NCBI RefSeq assembly: GCF_003074135.1
Contig: NZ_PPDK01000001.1
Span: forward strand, 930,001 to 994,000
DNA: 64,000 nt
From: Euzebya tangerina
GTDB lineage: Bacteria > Actinomycetota > Nitriliruptoria > Euzebyales > Euzebyaceae
Reading direction: 5' to 3'
Below the pieces are notes generated by a model. That model did not search any database. It saw nothing but the letters and a program-made list of their open reading frames with translations, and was not told where the DNA came from. Below are positions 62,869 through 64,000 of this stretch, in pieces (the first letter of the stretch is position 1; each line of letters begins with the position of its first letter). The position numbers were made by a program, and so were the translations under genes.

Positions 62869-63852
62869 TCAGCGGCCCCCCGCCTGACGGTGATCGAGGT
62901 AGGACACGGCGAGGACGTGTGGGAACGTGACGGCTGCCGTGACCTGGAGCGCCAGCGCCGCGAGGTCGACCGGTGACCAGGATGGGGCAACACGTAGCGC
63001 CAATCCGAGCGCCCCGACTGCGATCAGCGTCGGAGGGATGGCATCCCGGACGAATCGCCGGAACGAGGCCGCGGCTCCGTGTTCCAGCCACACAATCCGG
63101 TACGGGGGCTCCTCGGTCAGCATGCGTGCGATGTGACGGGGCGCGTGCCACAGACCGAAGTAGACGGCGAAGGCCCAGACCGGCGGAGCCACGACGAAGA
63201 GTGCGCCGACCAGCAGCAGGTCCACGACGGCGTGGTAGCGCCGCGCCATCGACTCGACGACCACTGCCGCCGCCAGAACGACTGTCGTGCTCCAACCGAC
63301 CGTCGCCACGACCGGTGGTTGCAGCAGGAAGACTAAATCCGGACTGAGTTCCGCAGCCAGCGGTCGCAGTTCGGAGGCCCCGAAGACCATGAGGCCAGCA
63401 ATGGGGATCAGACCCGCCGCGGCGCCATGCAGCCGGGACGGGCGTCGTCGGCCCGCAGAGAGAGAGACCCTGTCAGCAGTCCCGAAGTGCCAAGCCGAGA
63501 TGAGCAGGAAGGCGGGCCAGACGATGCCGGGGAAGAGGCCCGCGGCGACAAAGACCCCGATGGCCAGGAGGGCGTAGCAGAGCGTGCCGACGCCGATGCC
63601 CAGCCACCCGCCAATTCTGCGGGCTAGCAGGACGTGGTCGACGGCCCCGTGCGGGAGCCCCGCGATGAGCGCGACTGAGAGAGGTAGGAGGGACATGCCA
63701 CCAAGCCAGCCAGCAGCGGCAAACACAATGGCAGCGGCCAGGAGCAGCCGGGTCCAGCGCTGCGTCACTGATTCGCCGGTCCAAGGCAAAGCCGGACCTC
63801 CCCCTGCCACAGTGGGCTGCAGGGGGGAGGTGGTTTGGGAGCTCGTCCGCAC
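62869..63852 (-). CDS. blh: Brp/Blh-family beta-carotene 15,15'-dioxygenase
   Basis: A 327-residue membrane protein with about seven helices and the histidine-rich Blh motifs: GLPHGAVDH, SAWHFGTADR, VYFGLWHAPRHI and TFPHVLAVSYLDHRQ. The histidines hold the iron that cleaves beta-carotene into two retinal molecules. It starts at GTG 63852, 16 bp after the stop of the partial rhodopsin gene, so they form an operon. It also supplies retinal for the heliorhodopsin at 26823-27650. Confidence 0.95.
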   Translation of the reverse strand: MRTSSQTTSPLQPTVAGGGPALPWTGESVTQRWTRLLLAAAIVFAAAGWLGGMSLLPLSVALIAGLPHGAVDHVLLARRIGGWLGIGVGTLCYALLAIGVFVAAGLFPGIVWPAFLLISAWHFGTADRVSLSAGRRRPSRLHGAAAGLIPIAGLMVFGASELRPLAAELSPDLVFLLQPPVVATVGWSTTVVLAAAVVVESMARRYHAVVDLLLVGALFVVAPPVWAFAVYFGLWHAPRHIARMLTEEPPYRIVWLEHGAAASFRRFVRDAIPPTLIAVGALGLALRVAPSWSPVDLAALALQVTAAVTFPHVLAVSYLDHRQAGGR

Positions 63853-63868
63853 GAGGACCGTGGTGCGC

Positions 63869-64000
63869 CTAGGGAGCCGTCACACGGACAGACTCTCCGT
63901 CGGTCAAGTCGACCTCGCCCGCTTCGATCAACTCGGCGGTCTTGACCAACGCGATCTGCGCGATGAGCACACCGAACAGCGCCTTGGCGAGTATGTCGGC
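63869..64000 (-). CDS. Type-1 microbial rhodopsin, C-terminal end (cut by window edge)
   Basis: Reading inward from base 64000 on the minus strand, 43 codons end at TAG (63869-63871). The peptide begins ADILAKALFGVLIAQIALV, the pattern of the seventh helix of xanthorhodopsin/actinorhodopsin-type proton pumps, with the Schiff-base lysine at codon 6 (63983-63985). The tail is acidic. The 16-bp gap to blh is typical of rhodopsin-blh operons. The rest of the gene lies outside the window, so pump type cannot be read. Confidence 0.75.
   Translation of the reverse strand, partial: ADILAKALFGVLIAQIALVKTAELIEAGEVDLTDGESVRVTAP

Overview
The window is a piece of a high-GC actinobacterial chromosome starting inside dnaA at the replication origin. 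Order and content at the left end (dnaA, oriC, dnaN, recF, a DUF721/DciA-like gene, gyrB, gyrA, a DUF3566 membrane protein, tRNA-Ile, a DLW-39 peptide, tRNA-Ala, then crgA, a class E sortase, pabA and a pknB-pbpA-rodA-pstP-fhaB-fhaA cluster) are the classic actinobacterial origin neighbourhood. The cell-wall-binding-repeat secreted protein, heliorhodopsin and Blh genes are compatible with a deep-branching actinobacterium such as the Nitriliruptoria/Euzebyales, but that placement is inference; no rRNA gene is present.

Layout. 1-9.1 kb: replication and gyrase genes, all on +. 9.1-10.1 kb: two tRNAs separated by structured repeats. 10.1-16.8 kb: a GNAT acetyltransferase, a zinc-ribbon membrane protein, crgA, sortase plus a tiny membrane peptide, a large protein with a disordered N-terminus and a degenerate adenylate-forming domain, a glutamine amidotransferase and a renalase-like flavoprotein. 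16.8-24.5 kb (-): the Ser/Thr kinase/phosphatase/FHA and peptidoglycan elongation operon, with a single kinase. 24.5-27.8 kb: a lipoprotein, an SDR, a heliorhodopsin and tRNA-Leu. 28.2-34.2 kb (+): Fic protein, RCK potassium channel, a fused alpha/beta-hydrolase/lipid kinase and a Ca2+/cation antiporter. 34.3-43.4 kb: two convergent halves of a surface-glycan-type cluster (flippase, FemAB-like and GNAT transferases, ATP-grasp ligase, membrane protein; against a nucleotidyltransferase, APH-fold kinase, LPG-synthase-like membrane protein and GT2 glycosyltransferase). 43.7-49 kb: one 1756-residue secreted metalloprotease-like/VWA/cell-wall-binding protein. 49-60 kb: regulators (LysR, two TetR with clear operators, ECF sigma), oxidoreductases, transporters and small enzymes. 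60.3-64 kb (-): CocE hydrolase, endonuclease/exonuclease/phosphatase-family protein, Blh beta-carotene dioxygenase and, cut by the window edge, the last 43 residues of what looks like a type-1 microbial rhodopsin.

The most notable biology is a two-rhodopsin, light-related gene set: a heliorhodopsin at 26.8 kb and a rhodopsin-blh pair at the right edge, the latter supplying retinal. Other points of interest are a second DnaA-box cluster at 10.97-11.05 kb, an origin with box/GC/trio-like architecture, tRNA-trailing structured repeats, the uncharacterised glycan cluster, and several pseudo-enzyme or fusion proteins.
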